DNA of 64,000 bases. Source: Gnetum montanum. Taxonomy: Eukaryota; Streptophyta; Gnetopsida; Gnetales; Gnetaceae. The notes under the pieces are model-generated. The model was given only the letters and a program-made list of their open reading frames with translations, searched no databases and was not told where the DNA came from. Both the position numbers and the translations under genes were made by a program. The DNA is taken from the NCBI GenBank assembly GCA_015680685.1, contig MNCI01005943.1:301451-365450 (forward strand). Direction: 5' to 3'. Numbering within the stretch: the stretch's first letter is position 1; the number at the start of each line of letters is the position of its first letter. This document shows, one piece after another, positions 23,361 to 35,306 of the stretch.

Positions 23361-24333
23361 TGATGAGTGGCGAGGTACCCCTACACTCAACCATACAAAA
23401 CGAGCGTAGCACACGCGATCCGGTCAAACTCCACAGACTAAATGCCTAAACGCCCCATGGAACACTTGGGGTTAATCATTTGTTGTCTTCCCAGACTTAC
23501 TTTTTGTTGTCATGGTGTATGGTTAAGTAAGTTTGAGGTATATGATTTTTATGGTCTTTTATGGTTTTATGTCTTCTATGCTAAGAGCGAAGGGTTGAGA
23601 AAGCTAACTAACTCTAACTAAGGACTAAGTCTAAATTAACTAGCGTTAGCATCTGTTCCCACTTATCGTACACACCCTGAACTATGCAACTGTGGCTACC
23701 AAATGCTAATCGTTACTAGGATCACCACATGTAATGCACATGCTCGAAGTGGTCATATTGAAGCACTTAACTAGCCTAAACGTGATGAGAATCCAATTCC
23801 TTGACTAGCCGTACACATCCGTAGATGCTAGTAATCAAGTCGTACTCATCCCGCATTCTAGGAGTTGAGGGTGAGAGAGAGACTAATCGCGATGAGCAGT
23901 TGATTTCTTGATTAGCCGTACACATTCATGAATGCTCGTAATCAAGTCGTACTCATGCCGCGCTAATGGAGGTAATAAATAACATGTAATAAATAACAGG
24001 TGATAAATCCTATTCCATGCACTGCAAGGTTTATCCACAAAGCTCGTCTTTATTACCGTACACAACTTGTGTTTAGGTACAAAGCTGTTCGAATAAAGAT
24101 CCGTTCACTTGGGGACTCCTACTGCGGGCACATGGAAAATATTCTATCTCTGGAGTGATCAAACTGCCAGAGTTTTCCTACTTTAAGCCTAGGATGGAAA
24201 ATAAGGGGAGTGCCGCCTCTTATTTATAGATTTGGCGGCTGACCGCGATATCGCAGGGGATGATGCGATATCGCATGGGATGCGATAATGCGGCGGCCGC
24301 GATATCGCGGCTTGTGCAAATTGCGTCTCATCA
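23361..24333 (-). repeat. Element A 5' LTR (973 bp)
   Basis: Same ends as 16984-17987. Three perfect GCGATATCGC units lie at about 24245-24315, followed in element direction by CTATAAATAAGAGG. Flanked by AAAAT at 24334-24338. Confidence 0.92.
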
Positions 24334-24338
24334 AAAAT

Positions 24339-25070
24339 GGAAAAACCTCTTCTTCCTAAACTCAAGTTACATAAACATCTCCAAGCCTCTAATGGATAAT
24401 GAGATGAGTTCAACACTTGTGTTTTACTATTGGAAAATCATAGCCATTGAATCTTTCTATCTATAGCTAGCAAATGGGCTTCTAAATGTTCAAAGATCCT
24501 CAGTATCCATTGTGACTCTTTACATTTGGAACAATGTATACTCTAAGGATGTCACTTCTTTCAAGTAGGAGAGAGGATAGGAAAACATGTCTTATTGGTG
24601 GATCAAAGGCTATTTTCCTCTAGAATGGGGAACAGAGGAGCATGGAAGATCCTTTATGATTTCATGCTACTTTAACCATCATTTAGAATTACATGGTCCT
24701 TGATGCCATGTGAACCTCGTCATAAGGATATGTAGGCTAGTAGAGGAGCTTTGGCTTTAATGCTTCAACCACAGTGCTCTCTTCAAAGCTAGGCTTAGGA
24801 TTAGATATATTAGTATTGTAGTCCTTTTATGGGAGTCTATATGTTATGTGCCTATTATGTACGTATGTGTGGTTTGTCTAGTTGTGTAATTAATGCTTAT
24901 GGCCTTATTAACTCGTATAATCATTAGATAATGGGTTATGTGATACGATGTGACACAGAGTGCTAAGTGTTAAGGCATAATCCACCTTAAGTCTGCCCTC
25001 TCATATTACTACTATTGAAACTCTTAGGTGGTGTCAAACAGTATTTTCCAAGGGCAACACTATTACACCA
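24339..25070. other. No gene seen; expected continuation of E 3' LTR
   Basis: This is the sequence that was joined to 16983 before A inserted, so part of it should be the remainder of the putative LTR of E. I could not identify its TG...CA end. No reading frame is credible. Confidence 0.3.
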
Positions 25071-25190
25071 TCATTTGGAGTAATGGTAAGGTATTTATTT
25101 CTTAAGTTGGAAGATGTGGGCTTGAACTTAGGCATAGGCACTTAAAAAGTTTAGGCTTTCACTTATCCACCAACCATAGTGTTGGTGACC
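25071..25190 (+). repeat. SINE-like repeat, copy 2
   Basis: GGAGTAATGGTAAGGTATTT, TTCTTAAGTTGGAAGA, GGCTTGAACTTAGGCATAGG, CACTTAAAAAGTTTAGGCTTT and CCACCAACC align with copies at 4334 and 53476. Box A-like and box B-like elements are at similar spacing. Confidence 0.55.
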
Positions 25191-26630
25191 ATTTAGGACC
25201 AAACCAGCAACATTGCGCCTTTGGTCTCACGACCTTTTGGGGTCACGAGATGCAAAGGTGTTCTTCAAATAGGGTTTAGGTGCTTGTTGGTCTTCTAGCA
25301 ACACCAAGGCCTAGATACCTCCAAATAAACTCAGTGGTTATGAAATGAACTAAACATGAGTATGTGTTTACTGTTTTAAATGTTTAAATGCATGGGTTTA
25401 TGTATGAAACTGTAACTGGCTATAAAAGAAATGTAGCTAGCTTTGTCAAATACTGTGAGTTGTTGAAAGGTTTCTATTTTGTCAAATCACTTAGTCTATA
25501 TAGTCTTTATAGTACATTACTTGTAATAAATAAAATTTCATAAAAAATGTTTGAGCATAATTCTACCAATCTACTTTTAATTTTCCCTAGAGAGAAAATT
25601 CCACGAAAAAACTAGAAATAGAGTGAGATCCAATGGGTTTTAGAAAGAGAAAAGAAAAGAAAGCAGATTTGTATGGAGTCTAAAATATTTAAGCAAGATA
25701 ACTTGACATGAGGAAACACTTCAAAATAAAGCTATTATAATTCAATCTATTATGAATTGTCCAAACCCTCTGAGCTCAATAAGCAATTTCATAAAAGACA
25801 CTATTATTTAACCACCCAAATCGCTTTGTAAATGACAAAGTACAAGCTTCTATTTGGCTAGTTAATATTGGTCAAGAATTACAAACAATAGAACTTCCAG
25901 AAAAATTTGACAATTTCAAGATTGCAATATTAAGGTATTAAACTTTAAAAATAAAGAAGTTATTTCAATCATCTTAAAGTATCAAAGATTTTCTAGATTT
26001 CCTAAACTTAAACAGGCAATTTCTATAAGACATTACTATTAAATTGCTCAAGATGCTTTCCTAATACAACATAAGCTTTTATTTGTCAAACCTTAATAGA
26101 AGTCTAATATTGCACAAAAATAGAGTTATAAAGACAACCTAGAGAAATCCCAGAATTAAATGCCAAGCATGATATTATCTAAACCATTAGCTAAATAACT
26201 AAAGCAAAATGGGAAGAAATGAACTCACAAGATTAAAACAAAGTAGCTGAATTAATGCATTTAGAAAGCCATACTTTACTAGAATTCGTCAATATTTTTC
26301 AAAGTTGCTTTTGCCCCCATCCTTCTTAATTCTACATTTGAATGCCCTTTCATAGTGACCTTAGGGTAGCTACAATAGTTATGAGAAGTTAAGGGTGTTA
26401 CAAATATCTAGGGGATTAGGAAGTTATAACTTTCATAAGAAGTTATGAGAAATTTGAGCCAAAGTTGGCAAGTGTCTTCATGAATAATCTTCTTTTTTCT
26501 TTTTTAAAAACTTCTCTCTAGCTTTAAAAATAAATACAAATTTTTTTAAAACTTATATTATAATCCTGTAATAATAATAATACATATTTTTCCTTATATG
26601 CTCTAACTAAGAGCATCGATTAAAAAATTT
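25191..26630. other. AT-rich, no gene seen
   Basis: The first 370 bp begin TGTTGGTGACCATT and contain GGCTATAAAAGAAATG (near 25420), so they could be a solo LTR or promoter remnant. Its first bases resemble the copia LTR start at 62010. The rest is AT-rich with only very short open frames. Confidence 0.3.
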
Positions 26631-26639
26631 TAATTCTTA

Positions 26640-27360
26640 AGATGAAACACGACCAGCCTGTTGTATAAACGTGGGGACAAGGGTTTATTTTTTGGCCACG
26701 TGGTGCAGGGATGAGGTTTGTAAACTGCCGCGTTATGCCTCTCTCTCTGACACTGGGGATGCCGTTCTGTATGAAACCTGGTGTGACCACGGAAGATCCA
26801 TTGATGTGTTTGGAAACAGAGGTGATTTTTTTGTTGAGCATGGCAGGCTCCACTGGCGTCGTTCCAGGCACGCTTGCGGAGAATGGTCACCGATGCACAT
26901 GGCGGTGCAGAAGCTCAAGAACTGCTGGAGATCCTTGTACGCCCATCGATCCAGAGGATGCCGCCATTGTAGGGGGGGAGAACTCCATATCCAGGAATAT
27001 TGAGGGGGGACTATGGAGAGCCAGTGCAGCACCATCGTGGAGAAGCAGACGTGCTGCGTCCGGCGTGGGAAGAGCGGCCTGTAGAAGGATCCTGGCACAG
27101 CAGACACGGAATAGTCCTTGGGTTGTCACCTCTCACTTCTCAAACGCCGCCTCTCTCTTGCACTATTGCTGATGAAGCACCAGCATCGTATTGATGTTGA
27201 TCCCCATCTTGAAATGCTGCTACTTTGTTCAAGACCCATGAGGACAGTACCAACAACAACAACAACAACAATTACTAATAATGCTGTTGTGTTGCAGAGC
27301 CATCAGGGATGCTTGTTGGATAATCCATGCTCTTCTCCATGGCCAGGCTAATTTTTTTTA
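26640..27360. other. GC-rich island, possible exon or promoter of a low-copy gene
   Basis: Base composition jumps well above the surroundings. Long open frames exist on both strands (for example 26711-27172 plus and 26733-27107 minus), which is a property of the GC content and gives no clear winner. A (CAA)n tract lies at about 27255-27271. A TTATTCACAG acceptor-like site follows near 27400. No repeat elsewhere in the window matches it. I cannot assign a product. Confidence 0.3.
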
Positions 27361-28091
27361 TGGCCCCATCCTTATGATTTGTTAATTTATTCACAGACCA
27401 CAATGGCAGTGTTTCTATGTAAAGTCTCTCTTACCTGTGGTTTTGCTTGCTCTGATCTGCTATTTCTGTTGGCATAAGTGGCCGTCCATGTTCCTCTCTT
27501 TTGCAAGAGGAGGTCACGTTACCCTCATGCACTGATTTTTTAATGACTTGTTGCTCAGTCCCTCTTTTTTATTTTTCTGCTTTTGTTCATCAGATAATTA
27601 CGCTACATAAGCCTCCTAGTTGCAGAGTTAGGTGGTAGATATTGTATCGGTTCCTTGACTGTATATCCAGGATATGACTATGATGGTAAGTTCATAGTAG
27701 TTTCGGTGAGAAGGTTTATAGTCTTGTGTTGTTTCTGGCATCTATGGAGGATCATGATTTCTTGCTAAAGGCGTTTGATGATTGAAATTTCGTCCATACA
27801 TAACAGAATTCCTTTCAAGAATTTCCATTTTACCTTGGAGTGGTAAACGAAAATGCCCTTAATTGGCGCCTGTGACGAACAGACAGCCGAAGCTAGTTTA
27901 CAACTCCAAATGATTACCATTCTGCCATCATCTAACAGATACAATTTGCGCCATTTTTTGGCAAGATAGAATCAATAGCTGTTCTTCATCCTACTTGTAA
28001 AAGCTGATCCATATAATGGGCAAAATGTGCAAACAAATGGTTTGTTGGAATGTGTTTTCTTCGTTTCTAAGATTTTTTAAATATTTATCCT
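27361..28091. other. No gene seen
   Basis: T-rich sequence resembling intron or 3' untranslated DNA following the GC-rich island. No reading frame or repeat. Confidence 0.3.
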
Positions 28092-28106
28092 AGAACTACC
28101 ACTTGG

Positions 28107-28426
28107 AATGATGGTAACGTGTTTGCTTGTTCAGGCTATTTGGTGTAATGATGGTAACGTGTTTGCTTGTTCAGGCTATTTGGTGTAATGATGGTAACGT
28201 GTTTGCTTGTTCAGGCTATTTGGTGTAATGATGGTAACGTGTTTGCTTGTTCAGGCTATTTGGTGTAATGATGGTAACGTGTTTGCTTGTTCAGGCTATT
28301 TGGTGTAATGATGGTAACGTGTTTGCTTGTTCAGGCTATTTGGTGTAATGATGGTAACGTGTTTGCTTGTTCAGGCTATTTGGTGTAATGATGGTAACGT
28401 GTTTGCTTGTTCAGGCTATTTGGTGT
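28107..28426. repeat. Minisatellite: eight perfect 40-bp tandem units
   Basis: AATGATGGTAACGTGTTTGC TTGTTCAGGCTATTTGGTGT repeats at 28107, 28147, 28187, 28227, 28267, 28307, 28347 and 28387 with no mismatch that I can see. The 15 bases before it (ACTACCACTTGG) extend the match to the SINE-like repeat start. Confidence 0.95.
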
Positions 28427-28444
28427 AGCCTCTCAAAAGACAAG

Positions 28445-28568
28445 GGGTTGTTAGAAACTAAAACATTTTTTAAAATAATATTTAATTTGAATAAACTTTA
28501 TAAGAAGGGTTGTTAGAACCCAAAACATTTTTTAAAATAATATTTACTTTGAATAAATATAGTTTAAT
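28445..28568. repeat. 62-bp tandem duplication
   Basis: Units begin GGGTTGTTAGAA at 28445 and 28507 and share AAAACATTTTTTAAAATAAT. They have diverged by several substitutions. Confidence 0.8.
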
Positions 28569-28610
28569 AACTTTATAACTTAGTATTTCCAAAATCCCCT
28601 TCCATCTCTA

Positions 28611-28690
28611 CTTGAGCAGCTTGCTTGAGCAGCTTGCAAAGGAGAGGAGACTTGAGCAGCTTGCTTGAGCAGCTTGCAAAGGAGAGGAGA
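28611..28690. repeat. Perfect 40-bp tandem duplication
   Basis: Two identical units, each made of CTTGAGCAGCTTG twice plus CAAAGGAGAGGAGA. Confidence 0.95.
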
Positions 28691-28840
28691 TTGGAAGGAG
28701 TTTAGACAACTTCTTTTAGGTTCATAATCATTAAAAAATGTGGTTGATATTATGAACTTAAAATATAAAATAGCATGGAAAATGAACATTTTCCAATTTT
28801 TTTTAACCATGACAAATGGAGCAGTGTCTAAGGTAAAAGA

Positions 28841-28886
28841 TGGTAATATTGCACTAAAAAACTTGGTAATATTGCACTAAAAAACT
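28841..28886. repeat. 23-bp tandem duplication
   Basis: TGGTAATATTGCACTAAAAA plus ACT repeats at 28841 and 28864. Confidence 0.9.
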
Positions 28887-28903
28887 AGTAAAGTTATAAT
28901 GTC

Positions 28904-29807
28904 TGATGAGCGGTGGGGTACCCCTACACTCAACCATTTGAATCACAAGCGTTCACGCGCGATCCAGTCGAATTCCATGGATGGGACTAATTGTGGCCTC
29001 TAGATCATTATGCTTTGATTGCAGTTCATTGTCTTCTCACTTGAACTAGTGGTAGCTTTGTCACATATGGTTTAGTCCAAAGTGAGGCGTATGATGTTGT
29101 TTCTAATTCTACGCTACTCCTGATAACAATAAAGAGATGGATTAATTAAACTAATAAATACTGGAAAACAAGATCTAAACTAGCCTATGGGTGATGAGTA
29201 TGCACACTTAATTGTCCATACATGTCTTGGACTTTGTGAGGCTATTTCTAGGATTACCAAGTGTATGTCATTGGTTATGCCAAATGATACATTTCTAGAT
29301 TACCAAGTATTTCCACTTAAACACTCATGATTAAGGCATATGCATTTCGCTTAATGATAGAAATAGTAAATAACAATAAATGGAAATGTTTAACTAAAGA
29401 AAGCATTAAATAATTAAAGCAATAATATTAATCTAAGTGGATGCTACAATGATAGAAATAATTTCAATCTTTATTGCCAGTCATGTAAGGTGTCCAAGTA
29501 TGTCACACTTGAACAAAGGTGTCGTATGATTACAAATATCACTCTGCGGGCATGCACTAGGAATATTCTAAATTTGGAGAAAACAAACTACAAAAACTCT
29601 GCAACTATGATTGAAAAACTATATTAAAATCGTGAGCCCAAGCCCTATATTTATAGACTAGAGTATACCCCATGACATTGGGTATCTGATGTTGCATCTT
29701 GACTCCAATGTCATGTACTCGATGTCACATACCTGACATTGAGGTATTGATACAAGGCTTTGATGTCAAGGCTCTGACATCAAGGCCAGGCAAAACATGA
29801 CTCACCA
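28904..29807 (-). repeat. Element C 3' LTR (904 bp)
   Basis: Matches 34408-35301. U3 modules are mostly GATGTC/GACATC (transition derivatives of GATATC). The end is mutated to CTCACCA. The adjoining polypurine tract is degraded (minus strand AATCGTGAGGGTA). Confidence 0.9.
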
Positions 29808-31750
29808 TACCCTCACGATTGAATGAAAAATCATCCTCAAGTTAAACAAAATGAGAAAAAAGTTCCTTTCAAAATATTGGGTAGGTATGGGATTATTAAC
29901 TTATATACAAATTGACTCAAATGGAACAATAAACTCGAAGTGCCCAAGGGTACAGAGATACAACTTTTACAAAATTAGGTGTTCATGAGAAGAGAAGTGA
30001 ACACCCTAGAGAACATTGACATCTAACACCTCTTGGCAGTTGAAGAATGAGAGAGGAGAGATCCAATAATCATCAATGATCCTCGTCGTGTTGGTGAAGA
30101 TAGTCCTGCTTCTAGTCCATGCTTTTGCAATCATAACAAAATCATGAATTAGTATGCAATGTGTAACACATAGTGGTTAAATGCCTTGTCTCGTCTATGG
30201 TTACACTTAACTAGGTTGTGATTATGGTAGATTGATTCCTTTAGTAGTGTTAGTGAGAAGGTTGACAAATAGGGTCAAATAGATAACGGTCCTTTAAATT
30301 TGAAAAATTTTGACACAAGGAAATATTTGAAAGGGGTGTAAGAACTCACAACAATAAAAAAGAAAGTTCATTGAAAAATGTTGTGAAGATGTGCATAATT
30401 GGTGTCATTGATGGGGTAAACAAAAAGATTTGATTGTAAGAGTGTCTAAGGGTAAAGAACTTAACTAACCCAACCAAAAGATATGCAAGTGGGTTCTTCC
30501 CAAAGTAGGCACAAGCCTTTTATGCCCTTACATAACTTCAAACCAAAGAGTTCATGGGCTTCGTAGATGATAAATGGTTACAGAAGGTTAAGTACAAAGA
30601 CTTGGAAAAAACTAACTAAAAATTCCGACACATCAACTCAAGACATCGAACCAGAACATGAAATTGACAATAAGGTGAGATATGGAAACCATAGATGGAT
30701 GAGAGAGAGAGAGAGGAATGGAGTTTTTAATTATGGTCACATGAAGTTCCTTGTGGATTTTGTGGTTAAATGGCTTGATAGAATTCATCCTTAGTCTAGA
30801 CCACAACCAATCATGTTCACTGACTTTGCATCGACATTCTAAGACCAATCCATCCCCTAAGATACAAGAGTGCTCTCATAGAACAATCATCACTCCTTAT
30901 TAGAGAAGAAGTAGGAAGTAAGGAGGGGCCTTAGTTAGAGGGGACTAGTCCCATAACTAGTCTTGTAACCTATTTATTTTGTCTAAGGGATGTGCTTTGA
31001 ATTTCCATTGTTTTTTTTTTTGAAATGGAAGCCACACCATGCAAAGACACATGCATTTATTTTGTCCAAGGGGTGTGCTTTGAATCCTCATTGTTTTTCT
31101 TTTTTCTTTTTTTTTTAAATGAGAGCCACACCATGTAAGGACTTATTTAACTTCTTTTTATTGGTGGACATGGAATGGTAAGAAATTCATGAAAACACAC
31201 ATGCACCTAGGCAAATAAAAAGGCACAAAGAATACTGAATCCCTTTGAAGCCACACCCTGTTTAAACCTTTAAATCCTTCCCAATTTTAGAAACTACCAA
31301 AGTCACAAATTCATTAAATTTTTATTAGTGAAAAAGGGACTACATGTTTCCAAAACAAGGAAAACCATAGAGTTTTTGGTTGGGTGGATGTCGTGGACTC
31401 ACTACCTGTTGCATGAAAAAGAAACCATGTTGTAATCATTCGTAACGAAATTCAAAGCTAAAAACTAGACACCAACAATCAAATAATAGAAATAGTACAT
31501 ACCACCATCAATCAACACATTACCACTGTACCTGGTACTTAGTAACAAAAAGTTAGAAAATCACACCATAATAAAAGAAAATATAAAAGAAAGTGTAAAA
31601 TATTCAAGAAATAGTAAATGTACTAACAATGGTGTAAAACAGAAATTAGAAAAGCTTAATAACATGGAAACAAGAAGATGTAAAACAAAAAGTCGTAAAA
31701 TAAAAAGATGAAAAACACTTAAGAATCCTAAAGATGAGAATGGGAGATAA
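29808..31750 (-). other. Element C 3' noncoding region
   Basis: Includes the conserved block at 30488-30510 (minus GCCTACTTTGGGAAGAACCC) and AT-rich spacer. No ORF comparable to that of D is present. Confidence 0.65.
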
Positions 31751-34282
31751 CCCCCATGACTAAACATTTGTTCATGACAAGGATTAATAAGTGGATGAAT
31801 AGGATCCATGCATGTATGAAACATTGGGAACCCTTCGTGTCCCAACCACTGGGTGACTATTAGTCGTGTGATGGTTGGGTAGAAAAATTGTTGGTCACAC
31901 ACCTGATTGTTATATGTATGATGGATTAGGGTATGAGGCATGTTAAAATTATGGATGACTGGCCCACTATTGCACCCTTGAGTATGAGATGGTATGCATG
32001 GATTCATTTGTCTCCCCACATTTGTAGATTTGTTGGTTGGATGTGGGATTGGAGTACAGATAGATGGTGGCCCTTGTGCATGGTCAGAGGATGTTGGTTT
32101 AGACGAGGAAGGTGGTGCACCAGGTTGGCCTTGTGCTAGCTTAGATGATGCAATGGGTTCCCATGTGGTTTGCTTCAGCTTACAACCTTTTCTCCAGAAG
32201 GGATATTTCTAGCATTGCAGTTGGGACCCACTAGTGTTAGCATGTTTATGCACATTTGCAACACAAGTGACACTCATTTGTTGATACTATGGTGCTAAAC
32301 CTTCCTAAGTTACTGGCGATGGCATTGGAGGAGGATGATGAGAATATTGAGGGTAGCTAGATGATAAGAGGCATGAGGTGGTGATCCTTTAGGGGATGTC
32401 ATGTGTTAATGGTACATGGGAGAGTGGTAGTAGAAATTTGAAGTGGGGGACATTGAACTAGTTGAAGAAATAGAATGTTGAACATAATATCTATGAGGTT
32501 TCAATGGGTGTGGCTGATTTGCTGGTGGCCTCCCCCATGACTGTGGTTGTTGCCACTGCGATTAAGAATGTTGAGGTTGGTAATAAGTCCCGCTAGGATG
32601 GTATGATTGGTTGTGGAACTATCTATAATTATCTTGTGGGAGAGGAAATCTCCTGGGCATGTGCTTTTGCATTTCCAATACTCCTATAGATGCAACAATA
32701 TGGGGAATTGGCCCTTTGGATGGTCATATATGCATAGGTCACATTCATCAGCTTCATTCATGGTGGAGTCTTTAGCCTTAATTTCTTTAGCCCCTTTTCT
32801 CATCTGCCGAAAAGTGTTCCTAATTGTTTCTTGGTTCTGTGTCCTCTACTTATTGTGTTCACATGTTATAGAATCTTCTCCATGATCATTTCAACAAGAT
32901 TTGTGATGCTTTCATTTATCCATTTAGACCTCCTACTAAATTTTGCTTCTAGATGATGGTAACACTAACACATTGGCATTAGTGTTAGCATTCCCAACAC
33001 ATGCAAAAGCACTTTCCTCATACTCTATGCCATCATCCAACATCATCCTCTTGCCTCATGGGCTCCTCAACATCATTCAGAATCAATTCAAGCCTCAAAC
33101 ACATCAATAAACTCCTTTATCAGCAAAGCTTGTTGTGGAATCACATTATCGATAGTAGTTTCATTATCCTTACCATAAATCGATTGAAGAGTTGGGTCCC
33201 ATTGACATTTTTCAACATTATTCCATTTACACATTTCTCCTTCTTCTTTTGCCATATGATCTATTATCTCTTTGATTTGATGGGCTTGAAGCTTGTATAA
33301 TTGCCCTGGGGCACACATCCCAAGGGTTTCCCTTGTTTCATTATGAAACTCATCATTGATGTGGTAAAGTTTCTTTTCCTTGGAGAAACCATGGCCTGAG
33401 CATCTATTTAGTAAGGCATAATATCTATCTAAGGCCATGTACAAGAGTTCATGTTGTTCTTTGTTGCACTCTTGGATCTGTCTCCTCAAATTGGACACTC
33501 TTTTATAGGTTTGGTATCTCTCATTGAAAAGTTCTATCATTGTAGACCATCATCGGATTGAATTTGGTCTCAACGATCTATACCATACCTCAGCTCTATT
33601 AATTAGTATCCTAGGAAAGAGCTTAAGATTTTTCCATCCACTTTCAATGTTATAGTTAGCACAGGCATCATAGAAGGCTTGTAAATGATGTTGCAGATTT
33701 GAATCATAGCCTCCTGCAAATTTTGGAATATTATTCATGTTAAGCTTAGGTTTATGAGATATCTTAACAGCCTCTATGATATGCATTAGGCTCTTAGTGG
33801 CCAACAGGGATTCATCATCATCAAATAGATTATGAAGGAAAGGTCTTATGTTCATGGTGTCCTCCTTGATTTTTCCTGTGGGTTCAATTCTGATTTTTAG
33901 TCTAACCGTTTAGTGGAGCTCGATCTCTATAGCTACATTCATCTTTGTCAGAACTAGGTGTTGAAGGAAAAGAGGAAGATGGGGAACTAAAAGAATTGCC
34001 ATGGCTTCTATGTTGTTTCATGGGGTCCTTTGGTTTATCATTTCTAGATTTTGAGGAGGTCTTAGGCCTTAAGGCCTCCCCTAGCTTAGGACCTACGTCA
34101 TCTTCTCCAAGATTTTCTACCTTAGGTGAATGTAGTCTTTGAGTGTCATTAGGGTGGTCATAATCATAAGAAACCCCTACATAAGGTTGATCACTCCAAT
34201 CTTCTTCATCGTATATTACATTATTTCTCCAATGAATGTTTTCACTATACCATGCATTGTCACTTCTATGTGAGAGAAACAT
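31751..34282 (-). pseudogene. Element C gag relic
   Basis: Starts at 34282 (MFLSHRSDNAWYSENIHW). The N-terminal half runs to 33902 with a serine-rich basic stretch. A frameshift separates it from the capsid-like region (33855 to about 33088; NNIPKFAGGYDSNL, EVWYRSLRPNSI). A zinc-knuckle variant CDLCIYDHPKG lies near 32740, then the Pro/Tyr/Gln-rich tail, ending near HPLINPCHEQMFSHGG (about 31760). It is clearly homologous to D gag and more distantly to A/B. The A/B protease is replaced by an unrelated or decayed tail. Confidence 0.8.
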
Positions 34283-34388
34283 TGTTCTTGGTTTATGGTG
34301 TGTGCGAGCTAAGAGTTTCTGAAAGATATATCGTTAATTCCTTTACAACGATCGTGTATAATATAACTAATATAGATAACTAGTGCCA

Positions 34389-34406
34389 TCCCTAGCAATG
34401 GTGCCA
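34389..34406 (-). other. Element C primer-binding site
   Basis: Minus strand reads TGGCACCATTGCTAGGGA, two changes from the site in B, next to the LTR end. Confidence 0.82.
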
Positions 34407-34407
34407 A

Positions 34408-35301
34408 TGATGAGTAGCGAGGTACGCCTATGCTTAACCATACAAATCACAAGCATTTATGCACGATCTGGTTGAATTCCATGGATGGGACTAATTGTGG
34501 CATCTAGATCGTTATGGTTTGATCGCAGTTCGCTATATTCTCACTTAGACTAGTGGTAGCTTTGTCATGTATGGTTTAGTCCAAAGTGAGGCATATGATG
34601 TTGTTTCTAATTCTAAGCTACTCCTGATGATGATAAAGAGATGAATTAATTAAACTAATGAATATTGGAAAACAAGATCTACACTAGCCTATGGACTATG
34701 AGTATTTACACTTAATCATCCATTGGACTTCGTGAGGCTGCTTCTAGGATTGCCAAGTATATGCCACTGGTTATGCCAAATGATACACTTCTGGATTACC
34801 AAGTATTTCCACTTAAACGCTCATGATTAAGGTGTATGCATTCTACTTAATGATAGAAATAATAAATAACAATAAATGGAAATGTTTAACTAAAGAAAGC
34901 ATTAAATAAATAAAGTAATAATATTAATATAAGTGGATGCTACAATGATGGAAGTAATCTTGATCTTTATTGCTAGTCATGTAACATGTCCACGTATGTC
35001 ACACTTGAACAAAGGTACCATACAATTACAAACATCACTCTACGGGCATGCCCTTGGAATATTCTAACTTTGGAGAAAATAAATTACAAGAGCTCTGCTA
35101 CTATGACTAAAAACTATATTAAAATTATGAGCCTGAGCCCTATATTTATAGACTAGAGTACACCTGTGATGTTAGGTATTCGACGTGGCATCCTGGCTTC
35201 GACGTCTCATACACAACGTTGTGTACCCAACATTGGGGCATTGATACAAGGCTCTAATTTCAAGGCTCTGACATCAAGGCTAGGTAAAACATGACTCATC
35301 A
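34408..35301 (-). repeat. Element C 5' LTR (894 bp)
   Basis: TGATGAG...CTCATCA ends. TATA-like CTATAAATATAGG (minus) near 35140-35155. Flanked by ATGTC at 35302-35306. Confidence 0.92.
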
Positions 35302-35306
35302 ATGTC

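Larger units (their letters stand above)
16984..24333 (-). mobile_element. Element A: complete non-autonomous LTR retrotransposon (A/B family)
   Basis: 7,350 bp on the minus strand with LTRs 23361-24333 (5') and 16984-17987 (3'), TGATGAG...CTCATCA ends and AAAAT duplications. It contains a primer site, one gag-protease frame (23218 to 20077) and about 2 kb of 3' noncoding DNA. No RT, RNase H or integrase can be found in any frame between the LTRs. It is a near relative of B in opposite orientation and inserted in the putative LTR of E. Confidence 0.93.
28904..35301 (-). mobile_element. Element C: complete non-autonomous LTR retrotransposon (C/D family)
   Basis: 6,398 bp on the minus strand, LTRs 34408-35301 (5') and 28904-29807 (3'), flanked by ATGTC at 28899-28903 and 35302-35306. 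It has a primer site, a gag relic and noncoding DNA. It lacks RT, integrase and protease, and also lacks the second ORF of D, which accounts for the roughly 3 kb length difference. Confidence 0.92.

Noticed and set aside
25191-25560. Solo LTR related to the copia LTR at 62010
   Set aside because: Only the first about 17 bases are similar. No CA end, no target duplication and no further alignment.
26711-27172. 153-codon open frame in the GC-rich island
   Set aside because: Comparable open frames exist in other frames and on the minus strand. There is no domain or splice context to prefer it, so it is not called as a gene.
28107-28426. CRISPR-like array
   Set aside because: Units are directly adjacent with no unique spacers, in a plant-type context. 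It is a tandem minisatellite.
31933-32212. Trp-rich plus-strand frames
   Set aside because: Antisense of the Pro/Gln/Tyr-rich gag tail of element C.
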